A stretch of 64,000 bases of DNA from Impatiens glandulifera (lineage: Eukaryota; Streptophyta; Magnoliopsida; Ericales; Balsaminaceae), in contig NC_061870.1 of assembly GCF_907164915.1 (NCBI RefSeq), positions 27,689,348-27,753,347 of the forward strand, written 5' to 3'. The notes under the pieces are model-generated. The model did no database searches, had not been told where the DNA came from, and saw only the letters and a list, made by a program, of their open reading frames with translations. The first letter of the stretch is position 1. Each line of letters starts with the position of its first letter. Positions 49,901 through 62,570 of this stretch are shown in pieces. A program made the position numbers and the translations under genes.

Positions 49901-52900
49901 TTTATTCTTGCAATTTACAGTGGTGTTCAGTTATCTTCTTCTTCTTCATTCAGCTTTCTTATTACTTTCCAACTGCATGAATCTTATTTGAACACTGAAT
50001 AATCCATCAATCTATTTATTCAGATTATTATGAAGCTGTGTCACCAACCCATCAGGCCACCACAAAAAGGTCAGATTAATATAATAATAAATAGGATGAT
50101 TCTAATTTACTATTGATAATTAATTAACAACCAGTTGTGCTAAAAAAGTAACCAAATAAGAATCATAATCTGCTTCCTTGTGACCACTCAGACAAGACAA
50201 CAAGATTGTGATTCCCATGGAGATCACACTTCCTCTAAATTCTTTCTTCCATGAACCCTAAACCATTTACTTTCTTAACACAATGTTCTTATGCCCGCGA
50301 TTTTTGCTCGAACATAACTCTATCGGTTCAATTCAATTCATGTGTTTTTTCAATGCGATCATTTTCGATCCTATAGTTTATATCGGAAAAAAAGTTAGGA
50401 CATGGTTTAGTTTATTATTAAAGGTCTAAAAAGAAGATGAGTGATTCCACCTCAACTAGACACTTTCTCCTAATGGAACGGGTTGTTGAAAGAGGGAGGT
50501 ACAAAACTACAAATAATATAATTATAAATTGAGACATATAATCTACTTATAATTGGTTAAAATTCAATTTACAGATTTGGGTTCTAGAATTACAATTAAA
50601 GGTATTGATTTAGATAAGTATGGAATTATATTTTATCCAGATTTAGTGACGCCTGTTTTTTGTCTTCTCCACTTTTATATATATATCACGTCAGACAATG
50701 GATTCTATTGTACATAAACCTAACAATCCTATTTAAAAATCCACCCATCTATCTTTTTTATTTAAATCACTTTATTGGGTTTGATTGATCTAAAAGTGGA
50801 GTTACATTAGAAAATTATGCTAGTTTCATAAATTCAAATAGGTCCGGACCACTTACATATATATATAATTAACATGTTAATAAAAATGTGGTACACATGT
50901 AAGATAGTAGACAGTAACAGGCACATTATATATATATATATATAGATAACACTTATTGGCCATTGTATAATTATAGCATACAAAATTGATTAATAATGTA
51001 TGAAATAGACTTATGATATCTTCTTCAAATATTTGGTCATTATTAGTTTAGTGGATGTTATTAATTTCTTTATTTGTTTTTCTTCCACTTTCTCCTTTGT
51101 GGCCTACAAATATCTTTTGAGATTAAACTTGAAAATTACGGCCTCTTTGATGATTAATAGGGACCCAAATGCAATAGTAGTGTTCACTAGCTAACACAAT
51201 CCACACATGACTTATAATTTCTTCCACTTTTTCCTAATTTAGTAAAATAAAATAATAAAGTAAGTTTTTAAAATTATTTATATATATATAATGGGCATGT
51301 TTCTTTCTAACAGTTAGAATTGGAATAAGTTAAAATAAAAAATATTATTTAATTTATTAATATATACATAATTAAATTCTATTTCACAATATTATTTCAT
51401 CTAAATTAATATGATATTAAAAAAATTTAATAGTAAATTTAATTTTTTTGGCATATATATAAATAATATAATATTTAAGGGGACATAATTATATTAGTTA
51501 ATTATAATTATAAATTAATCATATTATGATTTAATAGTTAAAGGTTTTTTGTGTGGTAAACAGTCTTTTGGTATAAAATGTCGGGAATTTAGAGAGTGAG
51601 AGAATTATAATTTATGATGGTTAGGTACAAAATGCAATCTATTTTGTGCATAAGAAAATATTAAAATTGAATCATGTAATTGTAAGATAAATTTTATGTT
51701 TCTCATAAAAAAATATTTTTTAATATTTTTATTTAATTAAATTATGTTGATTGAATAGAAATTATAGTGATATATTTTATATTTAATTATTATTTTATTT
51801 TATTATTTAAATTCAAATATTTGTTATAATATATTATATTTATTAATTTATACAATATCTATTATATTTCTGATATGATTTTTTAAAATAATTTAATTAA
51901 TTTCACATAATTTTTATTATAAAAATAATAGAATGATAAAATAAAAAATTATAATTTAAAATAAATATATTTTTTAATATTTTAATTAATAAATTAAATA
52001 ACCTAATATAATGTAACGATTAAATTTTGTTTAATTAAGTTGAGTCAATTTTGTTTAATTAAGTTATTTAAATAATTAACATCCAACTCCCAAAGGTTGT
52101 TTTGAAAGCATTGCCTTTGAGATTATATTTTTTTACATGTAAATGTATTATTATTCTAATATGAATCTTTTAATTTTAAAAAAATGTTAAAATAAGTAAA
52201 AAAAAAAAATAAAGTAGAATTAAATTTGAATAAATTTGTTAATATATACCTAATTAAAATATATTTCATGACATTATTTTATTTAAATTAATATCACAAT
52301 AATATATAAAAAAAATATTAATTATTTTTTAATATTTCTTTTTTCTCAAACCCATATCTGATCATTTCTAATAGGGCAATTTATTTTTTGGTAGAAAAAT
52401 ATTTAACAGATATATTTTACTATTATCTACAAATTTTTGTAATTTTTTTTAATCTCCTTCTTATCTAAATAGTTTTATCTATTTCAATTAAATATTTCTT
52501 ATCAAATCTCACTTAACTGTTAACTTTTTTTAATTTATTTTTTAAAAAAAAAATAGATTAAATATAAATAAAAAATAATATTTTTTATTTAAGTGATTAT
52601 CAAAATTAAATGTGATTGTGACTATCTTTATTATAAAGGTCCATGTCTATTATCTCAATTTTGTTCACATTGACTAATTCTTATAACTAATAAATTTGAT
52701 ATTTTAATATTATAAGTTCCTCACTTTTACTTCTTACTTAAAAACCAAGACTTTCAATTTGTTTACAGCATAATTAAGTTCCTATTTAATAACACAAATT
52801 TCATATAAGTTTACTTTTATTAATATAGATAATGAAAGTACATAAATTATTCATATCAATGATAAGATAGATAGAAATGAAATGTTAATACATTCATTCT

Positions 52901-52927
52901 TCTTAATTAATCACTTAATTAACCAAA
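49901..52927. other. AT-rich intergenic region
   Basis: 49901 to about 50300 is the leader and promoter of the histidine kinase gene. From 50300 to 52900 there are only AT-rich tracts, including (TA)n at about 50866-50872 and 50929-50944. No coding exon, RNA gene or bounded mobile element is supported. Confidence 0.55.
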
Positions 52928-53738
52928 TTAATCAGCAGATATCTTCACAGCTAAACCCTTGTTAACCCATGAAGCATATCCCCCTCCCATATTATAAACC
53001 TCCTTCAATCCCTGCTTCATAAAAACTTCAATTATTTCATAATCTTCATAATTAATTACCCATTAATCACAATTCTTAATTACTTCACTTACAGCCTTAA
53101 CAAGATCAGATGTTGCATAAGCTGATCTCACTCCACTTTGACACCCCTTAATTTATCAATCAATTAATTAAATTTAATCATTCATAACATAAAACAACCC
53201 ATGAACTTATTATAAGTTAATTACCACAACTATACGATCATCTTTGCTGTAAGCTGCCAAAACCTGCTCCAAGAAATTAGGGTTCTTCACACGCCCTAAT
53301 TAACAAATTAAAGTCAATAACAAATAACAGTGGCAACTTTAAGAATAAGAAATTAAACTTGAAGGACAATGGAACCTTCAGGAGTGACGAACATGTAAGG
53401 AATATTCAGAGAATCTTCTAGATCAACACGGCCTATCATGAACTCTTCTTCTGTCCTATTATTATTATAACATATAAAAAAATCAATTAAAGTTCAAATC
53501 TTTTTCTTCAAATAGTCAATTTTAGGTTAAATTAAGAACACCCTTTATCCACCTGACATCAAGATAACGGTAGCCGGAGTCTACAAGTGCTTTGGCTTCA
53601 TGAACATCAACTGTCACTATTTCTACACCTGAGCTGCAAAATCATGGTTACTGGTTAATTAATTGTGATGAAAAACTAAAAGGGTTGATTCATAATGAAG
53701 ATGATAATTATATAAACATACTTTGATTTTGATTCCAT
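52928..53738 (-). CDS. single-domain rhodanese (thiosulfate sulfurtransferase 16/18-like)
   Basis: Six small exons (53738-53722, 53633-53553, 53455-53376, 53295-53225, 53146-53093, 53011-52928) splice to 128 aa, the length of Arabidopsis STR16/18. The order is VDVHEAKALVDSGYRYLDVR, the EEEF-GRVD segment, SLNIPYMF, NPNFLEQVLAAYSKDD, and VVGCQSGVRSAYATSDL. The active loop CQSGVR has the catalytic Cys, and GGGYASWVNKGLAV closes the fold. Rhodaneses move sulfane sulfur from thiosulfate or a similar donor to cyanide or thiols in vitro; the physiological acceptor is unknown. Relatives include the dark- and senescence-induced DIN1/SEN1. There is no clear transit peptide (MESKSNSGVE), so a cytosolic place is likely. 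No exon exceeds 84 nt, which hides the gene from simple open-frame searches. Confidence 0.88.
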
Positions 53739-54142
53739 GAAGATGGGAAAGAGAGAAATATTAGTTGGGATTGTAAAATGGAATGGATGAAATGAGAGGC
53801 AGAGTGTATAAATAAATAATATCTGAACTATTAGAGACATTTTACCTTTTTTGAGAAGAAGATCAAATAGACCCTTGAACTTGTAATTGAAGATTAAATA
53901 AGTACCTCAACTTTTACAAGATCATTTTAATATCATTTGCTCTTATTTTTATCAAAATGACAAAAAATAAAAAAAATAAAAAAAAATATTGAATTCATTT
54001 GGTGAGGCATGATCTATAAATTTATAAAAATTACTTTTTGTATTTACTTTTTACTTAAAAAATTGCATGCATCTCATATCAATTACACCTGCTGTATTAA
54101 ATGTAAAAAAATAAATCATTTTTAATAATTTATAAAAGGTAA
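53739..54142. other. upstream region of the rhodanese gene
   Basis: A TATA-like TATAAATAAATA lies near 53806-53817 on the plus strand, and the minus strand reads ATTTATTTATA there. The remainder is AT-rich spacer up to the Helitron boundary. Confidence 0.4.
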
Positions 54143-54202
<60 letters not shown>

Positions 54203-54904
54203 GATGCTTAATTTTTTAAGTGTCCGGATTGCCGGGTCGAGAGCTGTGGTTAATTTTGATATATGTGAGAGTAAATGAATATGAGTCGGATTGTGGGTTG
54301 ACCCGCTCATAAACTTAAAACGGTTAAAAATGAAATTAAAAATACTATATGTATGGTTATATGTATGGTTCGAACTTGCAACCTAATAAAACAAGTACAA
54401 CCCTTTAACCAACTAAGTTAATAAAACTTTATATTTTAAATTCAACATCAAATTTGATGAACGCTGTAGTTCATTAATAGTTCTTAATCGGTTATAATTC
54501 TCTTTTGACTATGCGCTATAAATTTCACTATTATTAGTGAGCAATAATGGAAGAATTCCGTCATATTTATAGAGATAGGGGACATAATTCATATGGATAT
54601 AGTAAGTGTCGCATGAGCTACTTTAATGGTAGTCTTTACATTTTCCATTTCACTCGTAGTATAGGGAAAAAGTGACTTTAGAGGTCAAACTAATTGAGTT
54701 GATGAATCAACCTGTATCAATTATTTTAGAGATCGTTCTGCAATGTGAGAGTAAATGGATATTTGAGTCGAATTATGGGTTGACCCGCCTATAAATTTAG
54801 AACGGTTAAAAATAAAATTAAAAATGTTGTCACATTTTTACCATACTATATTTTTCACGATTTTTTATATTATTACTCGTGCAAATGCACGGGATATATG
54901 CTAG
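54143..54904 (+). mobile_element. non-autonomous Helitron
   Basis: The 5' end is TCTATATA, following host base A at 54142. The 3' end is CTAG at 54901-54904, followed by host base T, so insertion was between A and T. Nine bases before CTAG stands a perfect hairpin, CGTGCA-AA-TGCACG (54878-54891). These are the three terminal hallmarks of Helitrons. The element is 762 bp and has no Rep/helicase gene. It opens with a (TA)n tract (54145-54200). An internal module with GGGTTGACCCGC occurs twice (about 54266-54343 and 54747-54827). Confidence 0.85.
54366..54422 (-). other. tRNA-like segment inside the Helitron
   Basis: The minus strand reads TTAGTTGGTTAAAGGG, like a D arm with an A box, and after about 22 nt GGTTGCAAGTTCGAACC, like a T arm with a B box. 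The acceptor stems are not recognisable, so it is a relic or a captured Pol III promoter rather than a tRNA gene. Confidence 0.5.
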
Positions 54905-56465
54905 TTATAGTTATGATGGTAATTTTGATAATATAATATTTAAAAAAAATTAAATTAATATTTAAGTTATATAACCTAAAAAAGTAACCATTAAAGATAT
55001 TTTAAATGTATTAGAACATTATCATAATCATTATGTTATTATTAAAATAACATTTTTAATAATTTATCAAATTACATAATTGTAGTTATTATGGTAATCT
55101 TGATCAACTAATATTTTTTTATTAAATTATATAACCTAAAATGTAACAATAAAAATATTATAAAAGTAGTCAAATATTTAATCACGTTTAATCATCTACA
55201 TCCTATAATTTATAGTGTTATTTTTATGAGTTTTTTTTAAATTTGTTTCGAAAAGTTAATTGTTATTTCTTACGAACTCGATAACCTATTGGATAATATT
55301 ATGGTATGTTTTTAAAAAAATATCATCACGTTTCCTCGTTATGTTTAAACGATTCTCATCCCTTTTTAAGATAAAAGTTCAATTTTAAACAAAATAAATA
55401 AACATTGCAGTAAAATTAGTTGATTAGAAGTTGTAGGTCATGAGAAGTGTTGGGTGGGACAACAATATAAAAATAAGGACTGGTTTAATATTTGGACATA
55501 AGTGCATTTATGTAAATGACCTTACTTTCTTGTCTCAATAATGTAATTGGTTTCCATGGTTGTTATTGACTCAGTTAGGTACATACTTTTTTATTATTAT
55601 ATATATTACTTTAAAAAGTAAGTGTTATGAATATTAACTCACAAACAAATGCCAATATTCCAATTATATTAACATAGTAATTATAACCCAAAAATGATCT
55701 TATATGTTTGTTCATTTGTACTTCTAAATAAAGAAAATTTCTAAATTATAAACCCATATGCTATGTCCCTAAACATTTCTATTATTATTTTGGCCCTTAA
55801 AGCTTTGATTTTTTTATAAAATCACCCTCATTTATGGAATGAAAGTATTGTTGTTAAATAGTTGATGGATGAATGATTAAAAACTAAGGGTGATTTTCAA
55901 AATTAAGGGGTCATATATAAAAACTATGAAATAGTTTAGTAGTTTATTAGAAAAGATTAATTTTTTTTTTAAATATTAGGTTAGGAAGCTTAATCATCAT
56001 CCATATATATATATGTTGATAATGGGATGTTGTTCACAATCAGATGTGTAAGTCTGGTGACAAATGTGAGTGACTCAGTTTCCATTTAAACAAGTGAATA
56101 TTATCCTCTAAAGCATCCAAAACCCATATTTAATTTTATTATTATCATATTAATTTGAGTCATCTTTTGTTTGTTTCAATTGTCACCTTTTTGGTTAATC
56201 AGTTGTGTATTAATTTATTTATTTTTTAAAAGTGTCCTTACAATGAACAAACTAAAAAAAAACTAAATATACAATCTATCTAAGTAATTCCATAATAATA
56301 TATTTTTGCCTTAAAAAGTTATTTTTTTTATTGTCTCCATCTTAATATATTTAATTAATCAATAGGGATAATAATAATTTCATAGTAATCAGTATAATAA
56401 TTTAAGTGATTAAAATACAAAATATTTGTTTTTTTTTAGTAAAAATACTTTAAATTTAAGTGAAT

Positions 56466-56497
<32 letters not shown>

Positions 56498-57480
56498 TAA
56501 ATAAAATACAATTTTCTCAAATAATTAAGTTCTCGCACAACAATGTACTAATTTTATTTTTATTTTGTTTAAATAAACTGATGAAGTTATTAATTTATGG
56601 ATTAACCCGTTCATAAAACTTGAAAAAGATAATGTACTAATAAATTTTTCATACCATCTCTTTTTCTATTATTATCTTTAATAGCAGGCCATTTTTTTTT
56701 AATTAAGGCCAAACCTAAACCTATGCTTATTATATCCTAATGTCTAATTCTAAAGCCTAAAACATAATAACCCATTTATATTAAGCCCATTTAGTTATGA
56801 ACCTAAAACTCCAAATATTAGTGGACAAATTTGGCCAACTCATGAGCTATGATTAAGAAAATTTCTTCACTTTTTTTCTGTGGACAGTTTGATTGGTCAC
56901 CAGAAATAGCTGTCATACCCATTTGCACAAACCCTTCAAACAAAATGTGAGCTGGATCTACTTAGGATTAAATTTTCTTTATTTATCAAATCTGTATTTA
57001 TCCCAATCTATTCAAAATAATAATAATAGCATGTTATTAATGGTATACTTGTTAATATGACAAACTATTTACTTTGCCATCTGTTTAATTCTACCAAATA
57101 TATATTATTTTTTAAAAATCTTTTCTTATACTAAGTTCAAACCCTAATTCTGATTTAAATTATTTTTCATATATTAAGTTTGAGCCAAATCTTAACTACC
57201 ATTACTACTACTTCATCATATTGAGTGATTGTGTAAATCTTGTCATCTTATTCACCATTGAAGATTTCAATGAAAGCAAAAAACACACTTTCAACCACCA
57301 CTTTCCCCTCCTTTTCATCAGTTGCATCTGTTTGTTATTTGCTTTTTGTCATCCCACATGATTTCATATTTTGAGTCACCCTCCAACATATGAACAACCA
57401 AACAAACACAAGTGATTGTTGATTTCCATAATAGTAGGCTGGCTCTATGATAAATATTAAGATAAAAGAAGAAAGTATCT
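54905..57480. other. AT-rich intergenic region
   Basis: No coding exon is supported. A (TA)n tract lies at about 56466-56491. A word like GGATTAACCCGTTCATAAAAC at about 56599-56619 resembles the Helitron's internal module (GGGTTGACCCGCTCATAAAC) and may be a fragment of a second, decayed copy. Confidence 0.5.
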
Positions 57481-57951
57481 CAATTTCAACTTCAATTAGG
57501 GGCAGCACAGCCTTAACATTTACATAGTTGGATCACTTTCTAATTAATCCATAAAGTTGTGTATTTTGGGGGTAAAAGACAAATACAATAATTGGCTTCT
57601 TCTTTGATCGAAAGTACCTGTGGTTGAGAAAATAAGGGTACACCAAACCATCCAAAAGGAGTAATAAGAAGATGGACCGGGGCCAGACCGGGTAGATTAC
57701 AACCCATTTGAATATTCTTGATCACAGCACACACACAGAGAAACAAGACAGACACAACAAGCAATGAACAATGATATTTTATTGAGATTCATGTGTTGCT
57801 ACAAAATTCATCATCCTAGTATATATAACAAACAACAATAATGGGATATGCAAAAGTAGATCATTTCAATTGAGAAAAAAAAGGCAGACAACACATGAGG
57901 AGACCTGACTGACTAACTTGATTAATAATCATCATCAAACAATGAACAGAA

Positions 57952-57979
57952 GAGAAGAGAAGAGAAGAGAAAAGAAAAG
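57952..57979. repeat. (AGAAG)n-type microsatellite in the ARO 3' region
   Basis: Repeats of GAAGA and then GAAAA units about 100 bp after the ARO stop. It is probably transcribed in the 3' untranslated region. Confidence 0.6.
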
Positions 57980-58079
57980 AGCATTATTTCTTTCTTTCTT
58001 TCTATCTACACTCAAGACATCATCACCATAAGAATCCAATAACAAGGAGTGAAGAAACAACCAACCAACCAACAGAACT

Positions 58080-60056
58080 TCAATGGAATGCTCTTGATCC
58101 TCTGCTCTGGTACAGCTCCAGCTTGCTTCTTGCTTCAACTAACAACCTCTCCAATGTCTCACCCTGCACCAATTGTCCTTGTTTTGATGCCCATTCAAGA
58201 ACATTCAACACCTTCGCCTTTGCTAGCTCCTCGCTATCTGGTACGTGCATAGCTATGTAACACAATAGAACAACAGCTGGGCTCTGAACGATCTGTTCCC
58301 CAAAATAAGCCAGTTGGATTAGATGTTTTGCGCCACCAGCATTTATAATGGCCTTCGAGTGATCCACGTGCAGGTAATTGTCACTGCTGGCAAATTTGGC
58401 TAGGGATTCCGCCGCTTCCTTCATCACGTCCACTTCTGTATCGTCAAGTAGCTTCACCAGCGGGCTTATCATTCTTGTCTCTGTGGCTCGGAATGTTCTT
58501 GCCAGGTTCCCAATTGCTCTAATGCACGGGATTAGGAGCTCCGGATCAGCCTTCTCAATGATTTTCAGCATTTGATCCACTACTGATTTGCAAGCAGGGG
58601 AGCTGGGTTTGAATGCTGATCTTCTCAACTCGGGGTCTATTTCTGCTACGGATGTGATTTCCATTAGAGCCATGGCCGAGTGGTGTCTAACCTCTTCTGT
58701 TCCTTTCTCCAGTAAGACTGCGAAGCAGAGGAGAGCTATTGACTCGGTTATGCTGCGACAGACGGTTGAGTTACCTTTAGAGAGCTTCCAGAGGGCTCTG
58801 GCGGCCATTGCTTTCATGTAGTTTTTTGTAGCAGGGTCTTCTAGTTCTCTTCCTTTGGAATGAGATAACCCGGAGAGGGAATGGTTTTGGATATGATGGG
58901 TGGCTTGATTAGTTTGAATTGCTGCTGCACCACCACCGCTACCTGACGGTCTTTGGGGTTGGGATTGTGATTGGGGTTGGGATTGAGCTTTCATAGCCAT
59001 TGTATTGGTTACAATTTGATGCATTCGGCTTGTATCTTGCTTATTATTACCTGCAGGGAACTGGATTTTGCTGGTGGTATTGTGGAGATCGTCTACGTCG
59101 ATTAAACTGGACTTGTGAACTGTGTCGGGATTGTTACTGGCGACCACAACAGCGAGGAGGGACTTGTTGTTGGAAATGGTGTACTTGCTGTGTTCTTGTA
59201 CTGTCTCGAACGCTAGATGGCTGACGAGGAGGCGAATTACAACGTTGTTCTGGGCGAAGAGATCTTGGCACTCTGGGTAGTGATCGGCGAGCTCCGATAC
59301 CGCCCAGGCGACGACGGACTGAACTTTCATGGGTCCTTCTTTCAGAACTTTAGCGAAAACTGTAACCACACTTGCCTGAATCATACGTTGGACGCTTTCC
59401 TCGTCACGACCTAGAAGCCCAATCGCCCTTGCGGCATTCTCTTGACCTTCTGGTTTGCCTTCCTTAACCAATCGAAGCAACGGTACGATACCACCCTCCT
59501 CGATGATGAGTTTCCCGTACCGATCGTTATCGCGGGCAAGAGAAACGAGAGAGTTAGCAGCGTCCGATCGATTCTCTAGGGATCCGGTGTGTAGAATCGC
59601 GATCTGTTCCCAAATTAAACAAAGGATGGGTTCATTAGCCGCAATCGGAGGAAGACCAAGGTATCCATCATCTCGATCCTCAGCAGGGGCAGATACGCGG
59701 AGTAACCAAGAAACATCTCCGATTGAATTCTCGAGCTGAGACGTCATTTTGCGGAAGGCAGCCGTCAACTTCATGGTGAAAACCCTCTTGACTAATCCAT
59801 TGGAACGACATTTCTGAACGAGAAGCAGTGCCTTTTCGAGTACCTGGTCGGTGTCTTCGATAATCCGGCGAGTGGGTCGCTCGTAAAGGTCGTTGCTTGC
59901 CCTGGCGGCTTGTCGAAGAAGGGCTACAAGTTTTTCAGCCTTGGACTTGAGCTCGGCACACTCGGTCTTGAAGGAGGTTGCTTCGTCCGTGGCCTTGACG
60001 ACCATATCCGCCATCTGGATCGGCTTGACTAGGATCTGTTTGACTACATCCCCCAT
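58080..60056 (-). CDS. ARMADILLO REPEAT ONLY (ARO) protein
   Basis: A single uninterrupted frame of 658 aa from ATG at 60056. The N-terminal conserved part is MGDVVKQILVKPIQMADMVV with a helical bundle of about 110 residues, including LRQAARASNDLYERPTRRI. Armadillo repeats start near 165, with GSLENRSDAANSLVSLARDN, EEGGIVPLLRLVKEG, GQENAARAIGLLGRD and SVVAWAVSELADHYPECQD. A variable Gln/Ser/Pro-rich insert follows (about 365-400), then more repeats (YMKAMAARALWKLSKGN, RHHSAMALMEITSVAEIDPE) to the end (GSRAFH). The order and length match Arabidopsis ARO1-4. These proteins act at the plasma membrane and in the cytoplasm in polarised growth of pollen tubes, root hairs and other cells, linked to ROP GTPase signalling. 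The paralogue is undecided; lack of introns fits several ARO genes. Confidence 0.93.
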   Translation of the reverse strand: MGDVVKQILVKPIQMADMVVKATDEATSFKTECAELKSKAEKLVALLRQAARASNDLYERPTRRIIEDTDQVLEKALLLVQKCRSNGLVKRVFTMKLTAAFRKMTSQLENSIGDVSWLLRVSAPAEDRDDGYLGLPPIAANEPILCLIWEQIAILHTGSLENRSDAANSLVSLARDNDRYGKLIIEEGGIVPLLRLVKEGKPEGQENAARAIGLLGRDEESVQRMIQASVVTVFAKVLKEGPMKVQSVVAWAVSELADHYPECQDLFAQNNVVIRLLVSHLAFETVQEHSKYTISNNKSLLAVVVASNNPDTVHKSSLIDVDDLHNTTSKIQFPAGNNKQDTSRMHQIVTNTMAMKAQSQPQSQSQPQRPSGSGGGAAAIQTNQATHHIQNHSLSGLSHSKGRELEDPATKNYMKAMAARALWKLSKGNSTVCRSITESIALLCFAVLLEKGTEEVRHHSAMALMEITSVAEIDPELRRSAFKPSSPACKSVVDQMLKIIEKADPELLIPCIRAIGNLARTFRATETRMISPLVKLLDDTEVDVMKEAAESLAKFASSDNYLHVDHSKAIINAGGAKHLIQLAYFGEQIVQSPAVVLLCYIAMHVPDSEELAKAKVLNVLEWASKQGQLVQGETLERLLVEARSKLELYQSRGSRAFH

Positions 60057-62570
60057 GGCCGCGGCTGCAAATCTTGGTCCCTAGTCAAGATCGGATTTGG
60101 GTGGAAGAGAAGCAAATCCACCCAAAAGAGATGGTGGAAGAGGGAGGGAGGGAGGGAGAAAGGAAAGAAAAGGTGAAGACTCGATCGAACTGATTTGGGT
60201 CCTTCAGTTTAGTTTCTAGTCTTTACTGTACATTTGGTTCGTATATAGAGAGAGAGAAAAGGAAAGAAACAGTCTTGTTTGGAATTGGAAGAGTCCACAC
60301 AAATAAGAAGACCTGATCTGACTTTTACGGATTCCAACTTTTTACGACCGAGAAACACACACAAACTTTTTTTTTTTTTCTCCTAGGTCACATGTCACAT
60401 TAGATATATGTTCAAAAATATTAAGAAAGTTATAAAAATTAACATGTAACCACAAATTTACAAAGAAACGGTAAAAAAAAAAAGACCGACATTCCACATA
60501 TATTTATATGATTTTTTTGGGTGGTCTTACTGACGCTAGTATATATATTATTTCTTTAATAAAATATTTTTAAGTTTAAGGGGTTTTATGGTTGACTTGT
60601 GTATTAAGATGTTGTACACACTTGCAAGTAATTAATTTTAATTAGTTCGTGTTTTAAGTTTCAAACTCAGTAGTTAGGAAACCTTCCAACTATGTTTACT
60701 TTAGACCAAATGGTTTATTTAAAATTGTATAATTTTAATTAATGTTTGAATAGCAAATATAAAATGAATAGTGTGACATAATTTAAATAAAGAATTGATA
60801 AGAGGTGAATTATATAAAGAAAGAAAGAAAATATAATTGATAATAAGAAAGTGATAGGTACGGACGGGGTAGGGGTGAAGACAAATATTGTCCGTTGGTT
60901 AAGAAAAATCATTTTCGAAGAAACATCGTTTTTGTAATTTGTACCTCCCTTTTCCATTCATTGATCATGATGATGTCCTTATAAACTCCTCAATCTCTAT
61001 CCTTCTCTAGTTTAATTACTTATGTTTTAAGTGTAGGCTTAATACTTCATCCCTATAGCCTTTGTTGTTTGTTTTAAAGGTTTGTTTTGTTTCAGCTATT
61101 TTAAATTATTTTACGGTAATCAAAATAGGAGTATTAGTCATTTTGTGATTAGAAAGTTACAGCAGGATACAAGAATGTATTGAATCTAAATACAATGGTT
61201 ATTTGGTAATGATTCAACAAGCTCCGGCAAATGAGATTGTTTTTTAAGGATGATCTTTTCTGAGAGACTCCTCTATTCAGTACCTTCATATTTTAGTCGT
61301 TTCGTTCTTCACTCGAAAGAAAAGGTTCTTAACACTTTGTTCGAGCCTCTTACTGCTTATGGACCCGAACCTGGGTGATTTATCCATGACCAGGATAAAG
61401 CTTGCGTGAAAATATTTATATTGTTGTTACAAGTGATGTATTTTCTATTGAATGTTCTTATTTTTCAAAAAAAAACAGTCATTGTTCATTATCTTTCTAA
61501 ATTCTTATAGTATATCATTATATACCATTTACTTATTTTGAGTATTTATACATTAATTTCAAATCAACTGTAAAAAGTATTACATAAAAAAAAAATGTTA
61601 ATTTTAATTATCATTACTAACCATTTAAGTTATTAAGTAGAAGACTAGCACTAAAGAAAACTAAAAAAAAATGGACAACCTATTGGGCCTCGCAAGTGAC
61701 AATACTTGTTTTTGAATCAGTTCTTGAATGGATTTCACATATGGACTAACTTTTCCTCTATTCTATTTTCTAAAAAAAATCATATTAAAAATATAAGAAT
61801 CACAATTACATAACATAAGAAATAAAATAAAAATAAATATGAAATGAATATAAACTCATTTTCCAATATATTATCGAGTTGGTAAATTTTTTAGAAAAAC
61901 TCTGCTAATTTTGTTTTTAATAAACGTTATAAGAATAGTGTTATAAATGATACGCCACAATTACATGGTATGTTCAACGATTTCTAATAAAAAAAAGTTT
62001 GTACCCAAATTCGGAATGATAACCCAAATATATATGTATGTCATTTGAGCGGTCTTAATCCAAAATTTTCAGCAACTATCCAAGAATTCGAATATCACAT
62101 AATGAATCTCAATCATATTTCATAATAAACTCTATAAAATAAATAATAACACTATAAGATTGTCTCAAAATTTCCGAAAAACAAATAACTTTTTACATAT
62201 GAGTCATTTTGTATTGGTCTATGTAAATTTATACTTCAAATATTTAATTAACAATATCTTTCAAACTTTATCACAAGCTCATTTAAGCTTACTAAAGTTA
62301 AAATTGAAAAATAGTACCTCTTTTTTTCATCATATACAATTATTTTCTAAATCATATTATACTTAAAATCACAATATAATATATAGGGTATCTTCTTGTT
62401 CTTCTTATCATTATTAATCATTTCATATATTTGATCTTTTTGCTAACCATAGAAGAACCCTAGCTTACTAAAACTTAAAATTGCCAATTTATATATACAA
62501 CCTACACTTTTACTAAAAACTATCCATAATATATATGCTTCTCTATTCTCCAATCAATCAATCAATCGAT
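60057..62570. other. ARO leader and AT-rich intergenic region
   Basis: 60057 to about 60350 is the ARO leader and promoter (minus), with GA/CT-rich tracts (GGAGGGAGGGAGGG at about 60144-60157). The rest is AT-rich. A patch at about 61240-61400 is richer in GC but has no frame I recognise. The repeat copy B at 62011-62112 is listed separately. Confidence 0.5.
62011..62112 (+). repeat. dispersed repeat, copy B
   Basis: This is the partner of 198-306, in the same orientation, with diverged but ordered matches over about 100 bp. It starts at GGAATGATAACCCAAATAT and ends at AATGAATCTCAATC. Confidence 0.55.

Noticed and set aside
57540..57764. A 74-codon minus-strand frame downstream of ARO
   Set aside because: It has no homology or clear start context and is more likely spacer or 3' untranslated DNA.
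58378..60084. Several open frames on the plus strand opposite the ARO gene
   Set aside because: They are shadows of a long, GC-richer coding exon on the minus strand and match no family.
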